Assembly (NCBI GenBank): GCA_965262565.1
Contig: CBDHFQ010000006.1
Location: 1-55,298 of the forward strand
From: CBDHFQ01 sp965262565
GTDB lineage: Bacteria; Bacteroidota; Bacteroidia; J057
Direction of reading: 5' to 3'
DNA length: 55,298 bases
This document shows positions 35,377-44,365 of this stretch, piece after piece. The stretch's first letter is position 1. Every line of letters starts with the position of its first letter. The notes under the pieces were generated by a model, which had not been told where the DNA came from, ran no database searches, and saw only the letters and a program-made list of their open reading frames with translations. The position numbers and the translations under genes were made by a program.

Positions 35377-36573
35377 ATGAGCAAAAAGCCACGCAATCCT
35401 AAATTTCAGATTCACGCTAAGAAATGGGATGACACTTTTAAACTAATCTCTTGGTGGGATACAGATAAAGTAAATGCTGCCAAAATATTGGTAGTAGGTG
35501 CTGGAGCACTTGGGAATGAGGTGTTAAAGAATTTGGCATTGATGAATGTTGGATCTGTAATAATTGTAGACTTTGACAAAATTGAATACTCCAATCTGTC
35601 TAGATCTGTTTTGTACCGGGAAGCTGACTGCGGAGCATATAAAGCTGAAATAGCTGCTAAGCGTATTCAGGAAATAAATCCGTCGGTTCAAGTTCAGATA
35701 ATTAAAGGAGATATTATGTTGGATGTTGGGCTAGGCGTATTCAGAAGGGTAGATGTTGTGATTGGTTGTTTAGATAATCGATTAGCGAGATTGTATATTA
35801 ATAGACACTGTCATAAAGTTGATAAAACCTGGATAGATGGTGCGATTGAGGCTCTTTCAGGCCAATTATGTGTATACAAGCCTGGTATATCCTGTTATGA
35901 ATGCCAATTATCGCAAAATGAATGGAGCAGTATTGATTACCGATTAGGATGTGCAGATGTAGCACAACGATATGCTTCAGTTGGTAAAATTCCTACTACA
36001 CCGATTTCTTCTTCTATCATTGCTGCTATGCAAGTTCAGGAAGCTATTAAAGTGATACATAATTCTGAGGAACAATTATCTGCGGGGGATAAATTCTATT
36101 ATGAAGGGATGAATAATGAGATTATCTGGTTTCCCTTTGGTCCGCTAAATGAAAATTGTCAGAGCCACTTTCTCTACGATCCAATTACAGAGGGAAAAGA
36201 ATTATCTGCTAACCAAACTGTTGGGGAGATTTTGGAGGGGATTTCCAAACTGCTAAATGAAGAAGAATTTGAGATTGAGCTTGATTATGAGATTGTTTTG
36301 GAAGTTACCAACAAAGAATCAGAGGAAACGCACGAGCTTATTATAGCCCAACCGCATTTGACGGATGAAATAATTGCGGGTTTATCAAAAGATGTGAATG
36401 ATCATCTAATTGTGACAAAAAGTACTCATGTGATAGATGACCATTTCCCAAATAAAAACATTAAATTAAGAGCGTTAGGTGTTCCGGAATTGCATATTTT
36501 GCGAATACAAACAAAAAATCAGGAGTATTTTGTAGAATTAACTGGAGATGAAAATTTTTTTCAGTTTTCCTGA
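35377..36573 (+). CDS. E1-like ubiquitin-like-protein activating enzyme (ThiF/MoeB fold)
   Basis: 398 residues. Adenylation domain about 35-235: nucleotide loop VVGAGALGNEV (39-49), VDFDKIEYSNLSR with Asp65, Asn73 and Arg76, Lys89, and CLDNRLAR with Asp133. Cys173 and Cys176 (CYEC) with Cys261 and His264 (CQSH) may bind zinc. Cys192 in RLGCADVAQ aligns with the conserved Cys of MoeB and UBL-conjugating E1s and is the candidate thioester site. The last 130 residues form a unique acidic domain not seen in MoeB or ThiF. Next genes are a UBL (60 bp) and an E2, so it should activate that UBL. No rhodanese domain is present, arguing for conjugation rather than sulfur transfer. Confidence 0.88.
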   Translation: MSKKPRNPKFQIHAKKWDDTFKLISWWDTDKVNAAKILVVGAGALGNEVLKNLALMNVGSVIIVDFDKIEYSNLSRSVLYREADCGAYKAEIAAKRIQEINPSVQVQIIKGDIMLDVGLGVFRRVDVVIGCLDNRLARLYINRHCHKVDKTWIDGAIEALSGQLCVYKPGISCYECQLSQNEWSSIDYRLGCADVAQRYASVGKIPTTPISSSIIAAMQVQEAIKVIHNSEEQLSAGDKFYYEGMNNEIIWFPFGPLNENCQSHFLYDPITEGKELSANQTVGEILEGISKLLNEEEFEIELDYEIVLEVTNKESEETHELIIAQPHLTDEIIAGLSKDVNDHLIVTKSTHVIDDHFPNKNIKLRALGVPELHILRIQTKNQEYFVELTGDENFFQFS

Positions 36574-36632
36574 TAATTGAAGAAGGTAACCATTATTGGT
36601 TCCTATGAATATGTAATAAAAATGTCAATTGT

Positions 36633-36905
36633 ATGGATAATATTAACTTAGTGGTTAGGATTTTACCTGCAGGGGATGAAGTAGATGTAGAATTGCCTTT
36701 ACAAACCACAGCAAAAGAATTAATCGAAGAATTATTGGATTCAGGCGAAGTCCCTAAAGCGGATCCACACGGGAACCCTTACACTTACGATTTGGTATTA
36801 AAAGGTACCAGGGCACATATTATGCCTGAGAAAACTTTATATGATATTGGAATAAAAGATGGTGACACCTTATTACTTATGCCTAGATTAGTTGCAGGTA
36901 AATAA
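36633..36905 (+). CDS. Ubiquitin-like protein (YukD/EsaB-like beta-grasp)
   Basis: 90 residues. The C-terminal half reads TLYDIGIKDGDTLLLMPRL, the classic beta-grasp end of YukD/EsaB and ubiquitin-like proteins. The N-terminal half has the VRILPAGDEVDVELPLQTTAKELIEELL strand-strand-helix order. It ends VAGK: one glycine followed by lysine, not GG. Its position between E1 (60 bp) and E2 (23 bp) genes makes it the likely modifier of this pathway. The final Lys would need trimming by one of the two JAMM proteases before activation, which is inference. No GG tail, tandem repeat or fusion is present. Confidence 0.82.
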   Translation: MDNINLVVRILPAGDEVDVELPLQTTAKELIEELLDSGEVPKADPHGNPYTYDLVLKGTRAHIMPEKTLYDIGIKDGDTLLLMPRLVAGK

Positions 36906-36928
36906 ACGAACATAAAGAAATAAACATC

Positions 36929-37639
36929 ATGGTGGTACAGGAGGCCCCTACATATGATCTTAGTAAACTAAATAATCCGAGGGAAAAACGTCTCGCTCGA
37001 GAACACATGAAACTCCACGACTTGTGTGAGCAGTCTGTGAGGTTATCATATGATATTGTACCGCGTAAGGGCAGAGCTCCCGAGATTTATTATGTCTACT
37101 TCATTCTGAAAAGTATCGTAGGATTGGATAAACAATTTAATCCTAAATACGGCTTTAAGCATACCTTGAAAATTGACATTCCTGCTGGATATCCGAACAC
37201 CGCCCGCCCTAAGTGCTATATGGAAACTCCCGTTTGGCACCCTAACGTTAAATGGGAAGGGAAATTTAAAGGAAGAGTATGCGTTAATACTGAGGATCTA
37301 GGGCCTTTATTTTATTTAGATGATCTGGTATTGAGGGTGGGAAAAATATTACAATATCAAAATTACCACGCTGAGAATGTGCAGCCCTATCCTGAAGATG
37401 AAAGAGTGGCCCAATGGGTTCGGGAATACGCAGAACCGAACGATATTGTCAATAAGGAAAAAGGAATTTATGTGGATGGAACTTCTGTATTAGGGCCCAT
37501 TCCTGCATGGGAAGGATTTACTCCACCTGAGGAGGAGAAAAAATCCAGTGGTAATTCTGGCCTTAAGATTTTAAAAAGAAGGCAAAGTTCGAGTCAAGTA
37601 ACAGATAAGAAAATATCAATTAAGCGAAAAAAGCTTTAA
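36929..37639 (+). CDS. E2-like ubiquitin-conjugating enzyme
   Basis: 236 residues. UBC-fold core about 25-160, with the lead-up IDIPAGYPNTARPKCYMETPVWHPNV and GRVCVNTEDLG. It keeps the eukaryote-like HPN triad (His104, Pro105, Asn106) and the catalytic Cys118 twelve residues later. It lacks a signal peptide, so it is cytoplasmic. The C-terminal tail (about 200-236) is strongly basic (LKILKRRQSS, KKISIKRKKL) and may bind membrane, nucleic acid or the substrate. Its stop (37637-37639) overlaps by one base the next gene's ATG at 37639. Together with the E1 and UBL it gives a full conjugation cascade; no E3 of known type was found. Confidence 0.85.
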   Translation: MVVQEAPTYDLSKLNNPREKRLAREHMKLHDLCEQSVRLSYDIVPRKGRAPEIYYVYFILKSIVGLDKQFNPKYGFKHTLKIDIPAGYPNTARPKCYMETPVWHPNVKWEGKFKGRVCVNTEDLGPLFYLDDLVLRVGKILQYQNYHAENVQPYPEDERVAQWVREYAEPNDIVNKEKGIYVDGTSVLGPIPAWEGFTPPEEEKKSSGNSGLKILKRRQSSSQVTDKKISIKRKKL

Positions 37640-39510
37640 TGATGAGACCAACGATCATTCTCCATTCCCTGCTCACCTTACTGCGTAACCTGTTATTGAT
37701 AGGGTTATATATATGTTTGTTTGACCTAACATATCTTATAGGGCAGCAAAATTATTCGCTTCCCTACAGATATCAAGGCAGAGAATCCAAGGCAGAGCTA
37801 ACGTTGGGGATATTTGCAGAAAAAAGCGGAACCATTAAAAATATAAGTAGTGCTACAGAAACGAAAGTCGATTTTACCGATACTAACACATTCAATGGAC
37901 GGGGTGATGGACGGATCCGATTTTCATTTTCTAATCTTACTTTTCCTCACCCCTCTAACAGTAAAAAGCTAAGATTAAGTATAACAGCCAGTGTACCTAA
38001 TGGATTGAGATTATATTCATCTGGTTCCAGTTTTAGATTAGTAGATGCGAAAGGAAATACAAATGGAAGAACAGTTCAGGAATTAATTTACATTGCTACC
38101 AAAAACGGTAAACCATCTATCACTATCCAATGGAAATTAGATGACGATAATGGGGTTATTTATGGACGTGGATCAATTAGTAGAAGATTAGACATCAAGA
38201 TTGCCAGCAGTGATAATAACGTAGCTGGGAATAATACAAGCAATACACCTGATGAAACAAGTAGTGAAGACTCAGAGGATGAAAGTTCACTTACGAGGAG
38301 TATCGTTGATTATTCTAAAATGCAAACTCAAGATGAAGAAGAATTGTGGGCACAGATTATTGAAAGAGACGAGGAAGATGGATATAGACTTTATTTGAGA
38401 AAGCTTGAAATCGAAGGTAATACCTTCTCAGGAAAATATAAAGATGAGGCAGTTCAGAGAATCATTGAACTGAGAGATGAAAAGAACTGGAAATTAGCTT
38501 CGGATAAAAATACGGTAAAAGCTTACAGGAGGTATTTATCTGATTATAGTGATGGAAAGTATGTAGCAGAAGCCAAACGTCGAATCAACAGTATGACGAA
38601 ATCCACTGTAAGTACTCCATCGACACCTAAGGCTGAACCTGAACCAGAAGATGAAGATGAAAAGCAATGGCTGATAGCATTGGAAAAAGACACGGAAGAT
38701 GCTTATAGCCAATATATTAGTTTGCATCCTGAAGGTAAGCATATAGATGAGGCACTTCAAAAAGTTGAAATAATTGTTAGAATGGATCCCCCCATCAATG
38801 GAATTCAAACTCAATACAATCTTAATTTTTCCAATATTCAATATCCTCTTATTCTTGAGTCTGTACAACTTCAAAACCATCCTGAGCAATTATTTCTTCC
38901 CTCGGCAGATGAGTTTATAGTGGAAACTCAGTCGACAGAAGATAAACCATTTTATGATTATTCATGGGAAGAAGGAGAAATGAAGTTGCAGATACAGTCT
39001 ATTGGGAGAAGAGACGCTCATGTGTTGATGACCCTAGGAACACCAGATAAATACAAGTTTATATTCAAGGATGCTTTAGAACGAACCAGGGAATTAGTGA
39101 TTGATCCCGACCTGGCTGCACTGGAAATAGATTCTATTTGGGGAGAACTTAAATCAGAAGATACCTTATTCGTTAAACTTGATGGAGGTAAACCGGATTA
39201 CTTCATAAGATTGTCCCACGAAGAAGACCAGTTTAGTAGCTATGAAAAACAATTAAATAAACACCCCTATTATTCGGATGTATGGTATCTGGATAAAGAA
39301 TCCTTATTCGAAGAGAAAGACTTTGAAAGTGGTGTGTTTAAGGTTTCCTTATTGGATTCGCGAAAACTCGAAGAAGTTTCATATGATCGGTCCAAGATAG
39401 CGGTAGATGGAGGTTATTTGCTTTCGGGTATTAGTTTATGGTGGGTTCTTCTTCCTGTTTGGTTAGTGTTAATTGTTTGGCTGGTGGTTAAGTATAGAAG
39501 AAAACATTAA
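37639..39510 (+). CDS. Membrane-anchored periplasmic protein of the UBL operon
   Basis: 623 residues, no named family. An N-terminal membrane helix or signal (about 12-35) precedes a beta-rich domain (about 36-195). A Ser/Asp/Glu-rich linker follows, then three helical repeats (about 236-379) of the form W-x-x-A-x(5)-D/NT-x-x-A/GY-x-x-Y-x(5)-GKY/H-x-x-EA. A second beta domain (about 385-590) and a C-terminal membrane helix (about 597-617) with a basic KYRRKH end complete it. Topology puts the bulk in the periplasm with a short cytoplasmic tail. It overlaps the E2 stop codon, so translation is coupled. Its role in the pathway is unknown; a sensor or scaffold would fit. Confidence 0.75.
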   Translation: MMRPTIILHSLLTLLRNLLLIGLYICLFDLTYLIGQQNYSLPYRYQGRESKAELTLGIFAEKSGTIKNISSATETKVDFTDTNTFNGRGDGRIRFSFSNLTFPHPSNSKKLRLSITASVPNGLRLYSSGSSFRLVDAKGNTNGRTVQELIYIATKNGKPSITIQWKLDDDNGVIYGRGSISRRLDIKIASSDNNVAGNNTSNTPDETSSEDSEDESSLTRSIVDYSKMQTQDEEELWAQIIERDEEDGYRLYLRKLEIEGNTFSGKYKDEAVQRIIELRDEKNWKLASDKNTVKAYRRYLSDYSDGKYVAEAKRRINSMTKSTVSTPSTPKAEPEPEDEDEKQWLIALEKDTEDAYSQYISLHPEGKHIDEALQKVEIIVRMDPPINGIQTQYNLNFSNIQYPLILESVQLQNHPEQLFLPSADEFIVETQSTEDKPFYDYSWEEGEMKLQIQSIGRRDAHVLMTLGTPDKYKFIFKDALERTRELVIDPDLAALEIDSIWGELKSEDTLFVKLDGGKPDYFIRLSHEEDQFSSYEKQLNKHPYYSDVWYLDKESLFEEKDFESGVFKVSLLDSRKLEEVSYDRSKIAVDGGYLLSGISLWWVLLPVWLVLIVWLVVKYRRKH

Positions 39511-39524
39511 AATCCACGGATAGT

Positions 39525-41900
39525 ATGAGAAATCACATTTATCCCAGGACGCTGCTCATTCAAATATTGGCAATGTGTATGACAACCGTCGGCTATTGTC
39601 AATCGGCCTTTTTTATTTATCATGAGGTGTCTGATAATAAAGTGAGTCCTGCGCAGGGATCTTATGGAGGGTCATTTGTAGTAAATAAGGCGCCTCAAAA
39701 AGATAATATTCTGAATGAAGATCTGCTGGTGTCTTCTAAGGAAAAAGAGATCTTATTACTAGTTGAAGTTTTTAATAAAAATGGAGCTTCTATTTCTTCT
39801 ATGCAAATAGATGATATCAAGGTTGATGGAGGTTTGCTATTTTCAGGTTCTAATGACAAAAATATAGTATATTTTTCCTATTCTGGAGATCCTCAAAATG
39901 GTTCTGTATCATTTCGTTTATCTTCTCCCGCACCAGATAGTTTTGTTGTTTCAGCCAGTATTCCATTTTCTATTTTATCCAATGAAGGCGAAATGGGGGA
40001 TAAACTAATAAAGGCTTCCTCTTTGAATAAACCTGAACAAAATAAAGTTAATGATAACGATGAATTCAATAATAGACTAGTAGAAGCGAAAACCTTAGAA
40101 GAGGTCATCCAACTTGCAGATGAATATGAAATTAATGAAGCTATTTCCAGAAAGGTTAACGCTCTCACAGCGGATTATAAAATTCAAGTTGAATTGGTAA
40201 ATCAATTAGGATCAATTTACATCTATAAATTTTTAGAGCATTTGCCAGATGCTTATATCCCATACTCTCCGGTTACGCTATCATTGGAAAAAGGAAATCC
40301 TCAATTGATAAAACACCCTAATATTATTACAAACTCCGGGTTAGAATTTGAGATGAATATGGTTAAGCCGGATACATTTATATTCTCAGTGAGGGATAAG
40401 TATGGCAAAATGGGATCATTTAAAGTGCTTCCAGCTACTGAAAACACTAAATCTACGATTACCAAAAGAATTAATGAAACCAGAGAAGCCGTTAATATTC
40501 CTACTGAAAGAAGAGCAGAGAATGAAATACCAACAGATGAAAGTGTCTTAGCACGTGGGAGTAGTGATACTGTCATTGATAATAATTCTTCTTTAGATTC
40601 TCAACGAATAGATACTCAACGAAGAAAAACAATACAGGAGCAAAAAACTGAGATTTTGTATGCAAGCTTAATTAGTAATGCATTATTTCTTCAGGTTACT
40701 GGAAAACCTCCATTTATATTGCATTTAACCCCTCAGGATTCAGAAGGAGACATAACTGAACATAATCGGGCGATCTATCTGGCAAGAAGTTATTTAGTAG
40801 ATACTTTACTGCAGGAATATGACCATCCTTCTTCTTTTGTATATGCTATTCCCAGGGATTCCTTAGAGAAGGAATTGAGCGGTTCATATAAGTTATTTAT
40901 CCAGGATGCGGATAAACTTGGGCATCAATATCAAGAGATAATTCATTTTGATTTAGAGTCAGAGAATAAATTTCCATGGACGTTTGTGGGGTTAGGGGTC
41001 TTATCGGGATTATTTCTCATTATGTTAGTGTTGAGAAATCTTAAACAGAGAGACATTAATAATACTCGACAGGAGCTCGAAGATAGTGTTAGTCCAGGCC
41101 TAAAAGATAAAGTGTTTGTACCCCCTCCGGAGAAAATGGTCATCAAACCAAGAAATCAGAGAGGATATGAGGAAAGTTCTACAACTGAGTATACTGCGCT
41201 TAAGAATGAAAAATCAAAAAATGAAGGTCCTCCTAAAATTTATACTGAAGATATCAATGTAGAGACAAAAGGGAAAGGATACGATCCGGATGAATTGGAA
41301 AACAGTTTACTCGATGGGAATTATTGTAAACTAAATATGAAGGATCTTTGGAGCAATACTGCAGTAGAATGGGTGGTATGGGACCAAAATTGTCTAAAAG
41401 AACTCGATCAGTTTATTAAAGAGCATAATAATGCTGATTTCCTGGAAGAAAACGCAGATGGTATTCCTGAAATTGGTGGATTTCTTTTAGGAAAGTATTC
41501 AATAGATAAGGTTGAAGAAAAATATTGGGTGCTGCTTAAAAAGTTTGTTCCTGTGAAAGCTGTTCAACAAGGAAGATATCAAATTGAATTTGGAGTCGCA
41601 TGGGCCGGGAATCAACTAGCAGAGGTTCAGGATCAATTTAAAGATTTGGAAACCATTGGTTGGTTTCATACGCATCCAGGGCATGGGTTATTCTTATCAC
41701 ATGCAGATCTGAATATTCATCAGGGATTCTTCCAAAAACGATATCAACTGGCCATTGAAATAGATACAATTTCTGCGGATTTAGATACAGCTGTTTTTCC
41801 TAGAACAAAAGATGGTTCTATTAATAATGCAAGAGATCTTCATCCGGATGTTTCATGGTTCAGATGGAAAGATATTTTACAAGGAGCTAACATTTCTTAA
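39525..41900 (+). CDS. Transmembrane JAMM (JAB/MPN) isopeptidase with periplasmic sensor-like part
   Basis: 791 residues. Signal peptide (1-25) and a large periplasmic part (about 26-480, beta-rich then helical). A single membrane helix lies at 484-503 (FPWTFVGLGVLSGLFLIMLVL). A cytoplasmic linker and a JAMM domain (about 610-790) follow, with all zinc and catalytic residues: Glu649 in PEIGGFLLG, His715 and His717 in GWFHTHPGHG, Ser725 and Asp728. The protease faces the cytoplasm where the E1, UBL and E2 work, so it is a membrane-tethered UBL-processing or deconjugating enzyme. The periplasmic part could sense signals. 15 bp after the previous gene and 12 bp before a second JAMM gene. Confidence 0.85.
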   Translation: MRNHIYPRTLLIQILAMCMTTVGYCQSAFFIYHEVSDNKVSPAQGSYGGSFVVNKAPQKDNILNEDLLVSSKEKEILLLVEVFNKNGASISSMQIDDIKVDGGLLFSGSNDKNIVYFSYSGDPQNGSVSFRLSSPAPDSFVVSASIPFSILSNEGEMGDKLIKASSLNKPEQNKVNDNDEFNNRLVEAKTLEEVIQLADEYEINEAISRKVNALTADYKIQVELVNQLGSIYIYKFLEHLPDAYIPYSPVTLSLEKGNPQLIKHPNIITNSGLEFEMNMVKPDTFIFSVRDKYGKMGSFKVLPATENTKSTITKRINETREAVNIPTERRAENEIPTDESVLARGSSDTVIDNNSSLDSQRIDTQRRKTIQEQKTEILYASLISNALFLQVTGKPPFILHLTPQDSEGDITEHNRAIYLARSYLVDTLLQEYDHPSSFVYAIPRDSLEKELSGSYKLFIQDADKLGHQYQEIIHFDLESENKFPWTFVGLGVLSGLFLIMLVLRNLKQRDINNTRQELEDSVSPGLKDKVFVPPPEKMVIKPRNQRGYEESSTTEYTALKNEKSKNEGPPKIYTEDINVETKGKGYDPDELENSLLDGNYCKLNMKDLWSNTAVEWVVWDQNCLKELDQFIKEHNNADFLEENADGIPEIGGFLLGKYSIDKVEEKYWVLLKKFVPVKAVQQGRYQIEFGVAWAGNQLAEVQDQFKDLETIGWFHTHPGHGLFLSHADLNIHQGFFQKRYQLAIEIDTISADLDTAVFPRTKDGSINNARDLHPDVSWFRWKDILQGANIS

Positions 41901-41912
41901 TAATCAATTTTT

Positions 41913-42527
41913 ATGATCAAAGGAAAAAGAAAAGCAGCAAAACCTGTGCTTATTGATTATTTTGATGAAATTGCAAAAGATAATACTTATAAATCGATAT
42001 CTTTATCTGATCAGTGGTCCGATACTAGAGTGGAAAAAATTTTTCTAAAAGCAGAAGTAATTTTTAGAATTCATCTTTGGGTTGAAAAAAGTTTAGGGTT
42101 AAATCCAGTCCCGGAAGTAGGGGGGTTTCTTTGGGGAAATTTTGCCAAGAAAGAGGAAAAAAGTTACTGGGTAAGTTTTGAACATTTTGAAGCAGCAGAA
42201 GAAATTGATCAAAACAGCGCTGTCCGTTTGGATTTTGGGACGAGGGTATTACAAAATATGGATGATAAAAGTGAATTACACGATACAATGAGTCTCACGG
42301 GTTGGTTTCACACACATCCTGGTCATACGCCATATTTGTCGAATACTGATCTTTCCACCCACGATGGATTTTTTTTGCAACCTTTTCAAATCGCTGTGGT
42401 ACTAGATTCCTTAACTAAAGCCTTTGATACTGGATTTTTTTCCAGGAAGCACAACGGAATAGTTAACAATAAGGAATTTGATACAAAATGGGTATCATGG
42501 AAGGCATTACTAGAAGATATAGCATGA
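41913..42527 (+). CDS. Soluble JAMM (JAB/MPN) isopeptidase
   Basis: 204 residues, cytoplasmic. The JAMM motif is complete: Glu68 in PEVGGFLWG, His133 and His135 in GWFHTHPGHT, Ser143 and Asp146 (LSNTD). It is a paralogue of the JAMM domain of the gene just upstream: GGFL-G, GWFHTHPGH, LS-x-x-DL-x-x-H and the end NN-x-x-x-x-x-x-V-S-W-x-x-x-L are shared. One of the pair may trim the UBL tail while the other removes it from substrates; which does which cannot be told. Its stop overlaps the next start (ATGA at 42524-42527). Confidence 0.87.
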   Translation: MIKGKRKAAKPVLIDYFDEIAKDNTYKSISLSDQWSDTRVEKIFLKAEVIFRIHLWVEKSLGLNPVPEVGGFLWGNFAKKEEKSYWVSFEHFEAAEEIDQNSAVRLDFGTRVLQNMDDKSELHDTMSLTGWFHTHPGHTPYLSNTDLSTHDGFFLQPFQIAVVLDSLTKAFDTGFFSRKHNGIVNNKEFDTKWVSWKALLEDIA

Positions 42528-42880
42528 TGAATTTGGCCATACGCATATACATAATCTTTATTCTACTAATTTCCATTGGTGGCACCATGCCTGTTCTTGC
42601 CCAAATGGAGGCATTTAACATTGATACGATTATCTCTAATCCTAATGACGGGACTATTGATTTTTATGTTAGGGCACTGGATGAGAAAGGCAGAAAACTG
42701 AATCTTACTGGAGTTAACACTAAGGTGTACGAAGTAAAGGGGCTTAGAAAACTTCAAGGAAGCCGAAATATTTTTAATCGATCGAGATTCAGACCAATTA
42801 CGAACCGTTGTAAAAGTAAAAGAAGATCAGCGTATATCTATGGGAGAAAAGAGAGAATATATGTTGAGTTGGAACGATGA
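42524..42880 (+). CDS. N-terminal piece of the multi-TM FHA protein (frame breaks at 42,739-42,742)
   Basis: Start at ATG 42524, overlapping the JAMM gene stop. Residues 1-25 are a signal peptide (MMNLAIRIYIIFILLISIGG, cleaved near VLAQ). The mature region MEAFNIDTIISNPNDGTIDFYVRALDEKG is a beta-rich periplasmic domain. The frame stays open to 42880, but coding sense is lost after codon GGG in the run of four G at 42739-42742. Removing one G continues in the next frame as LENFKEAEIFLIDRDSDQL and joins the 502-codon frame. The intact gene would run 42524-44348 (607 residues). Treat as one gene. Confidence 0.65.
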   Translation: MMNLAIRIYIIFILLISIGGTMPVLAQMEAFNIDTIISNPNDGTIDFYVRALDEKGRKLNLTGVNTKVYEVKGLRKLQGSRNIFNRSRFRPITNRCKSKRRSAYIYGRKERIYVELER

Positions 42881-44348
42881 TTTAAAACAAGCCAGACACA
42901 TTTATAAATCTCCTGGAACGCCTAATTATCCCAATGGCTTATACAGACTAGGGTTGAATGATTGGATGAATATGATAGTGGTCGGATTATTAGGTGTAAC
43001 TCTACTGTATATTGTCTTAGGTCAAGTTTATCCATTATACAAACAGGTATTATTTAAGAAGAAGTATGTTAGGCCTTACATTGATGTGAAAGAAGATGGG
43101 AGAACCAGATACGATCCGATTACGGGAGAACCTTTTGAAGATCACGAGAAAGTAGTTATTAAGTGCCAAAGGATGACATCTTGGGAAAGCTGGAAATTTA
43201 ATGGCCACCAATGTCCCGATTTCCCTAAGTGTATGCACGCTAGTGATCCCTGTAGAGAGGGCCGTAGAGAATATGCTTATGATAACTTTTTTGAGCAACA
43301 AGGAGAATATCGTTTTTTTAATTGGTTGTGGTTTGGAAGTGTGGGTGGATTTAGCGCATGGCTAGTCTGGGCGAGTGTAAGGTTAATGTTACCTAACGAA
43401 AGCTCTTATTCAGCATCAAACATTCCTTTCGATTGGTTTTATGAAATGTTTCTTGGTGCTGCTTTGGGTATCGGATTAACATTTTTCCTAGCCTATGTTG
43501 AGGAGAAAGGCCAATTCAGAGTATTATCCTGGAGCCGGATTTTTGTCAGGATATTTATGGGCATGTTTGGTGGTATTATTGCTTTTGCACTTGGGCTAAA
43601 AATCAGTCAGTATATTCCAGATATGGATTTAACACTCGATCTGTTTTTAAAAGGGTTGCCAAGTTATACATTATTGGGAATCTTCATTGGAGCTGTTTTG
43701 GCATTTAAATCCAGTATCAAATTGTCTAGAAGTGTAGTAGGTGGAATTGTGGCAGCATTAATTGGATATAGCTTGTACTTTCTTGTAGTTCAATTATTTC
43801 AATCACCCGAATGGGGACGAATGCTTGGTTTTGTCGTATTGGGGACTATTTTGGGAGTAATGATAGTGTCTGTAGTGTATCAAAAAAGCGATTACATGTT
43901 AGAAATCATTTCTCCTCCTAAATTTAGCAGAACATTATCTTTAAACAAATGGCTTGATGGAGGAGAAGATGTTATGATAGGTGCCGATCCTTCATGCCAA
44001 ATATATATAAAATGGCAAGATCCTTCCGTTAGTTATAGACATGCTTTATTAAAGCAAGTAAATGGAGCAATACATGTTACCTCTTTAGAGGAAATTTCGA
44101 TTAACGGAAGAGACATTCGTAGAAATCAGGAAGTGAAACTTAGAAACGGGGATCTTCTTAGATTGGGAAGAGGAGGGGGAACTCAATTACGCTTTTTAGA
44201 AACACAGCAAAGCTACTACATAGGAGATGAAAATTTAGAAAGTAAAAAGGGTAACGATCCGCCTAGTATGGAGATATCTCAATACACATACTTAGCAAGA
44301 GATTCTAAGCCTAATAAAATAATTATTAAGCGCAGGAATAATTTTTGA
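42840..44348 (+). CDS. Multi-TM protein with Cys/His cluster and C-terminal FHA domain
   Basis: 502 residues from an internal ATG; the true N-terminus is the piece at 42524 (see that entry), and in-frame coding sense reaches back to about 42,743. About seven membrane helices (near 43-62, 156-180, 199-219, 233-255, 270-290, 297-318, 327-347). Between the first and second is a cytoplasm-sized loop with YDPITGEPFEDHEKVVIKC and a cluster of Cys109, His123, Cys125, Cys131, His133, Cys138 that may bind zinc. The C-terminal FHA domain (about 370-452) has IGADPSCQIYI, SYRHALL and INGRDI, and binds phosphothreonine in known cases. It would bring phosphorylated partners to the membrane-bound pathway (inference). 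Confidence 0.8.
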   Translation: MGEKREYMLSWNDDLKQARHIYKSPGTPNYPNGLYRLGLNDWMNMIVVGLLGVTLLYIVLGQVYPLYKQVLFKKKYVRPYIDVKEDGRTRYDPITGEPFEDHEKVVIKCQRMTSWESWKFNGHQCPDFPKCMHASDPCREGRREYAYDNFFEQQGEYRFFNWLWFGSVGGFSAWLVWASVRLMLPNESSYSASNIPFDWFYEMFLGAALGIGLTFFLAYVEEKGQFRVLSWSRIFVRIFMGMFGGIIAFALGLKISQYIPDMDLTLDLFLKGLPSYTLLGIFIGAVLAFKSSIKLSRSVVGGIVAALIGYSLYFLVVQLFQSPEWGRMLGFVVLGTILGVMIVSVVYQKSDYMLEIISPPKFSRTLSLNKWLDGGEDVMIGADPSCQIYIKWQDPSVSYRHALLKQVNGAIHVTSLEEISINGRDIRRNQEVKLRNGDLLRLGRGGGTQLRFLETQQSYYIGDENLESKKGNDPPSMEISQYTYLARDSKPNKIIIKRRNNF

Positions 44349-44365
44349 TTATTTCCAATAAAGAG

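Noticed and set aside
35377..41900. A Bil (bacterial ISG15-like) anti-phage operon
   Set aside because: The E1, E2 and JAMM genes match in type, but the UBL is single YukD-like without the Bil tandem layout. Large membrane and periplasmic proteins and an FHA protein are added, so it is at most a distant relative.
36633..44348. A type VII secretion (T7SS) cluster, because of the YukD-like UBL and FHA domain
   Set aside because: No EssC/EccC ATPase, WXG100 proteins or EccD-like transporter are present; E1, E2 and JAMM genes explain the UBL better.
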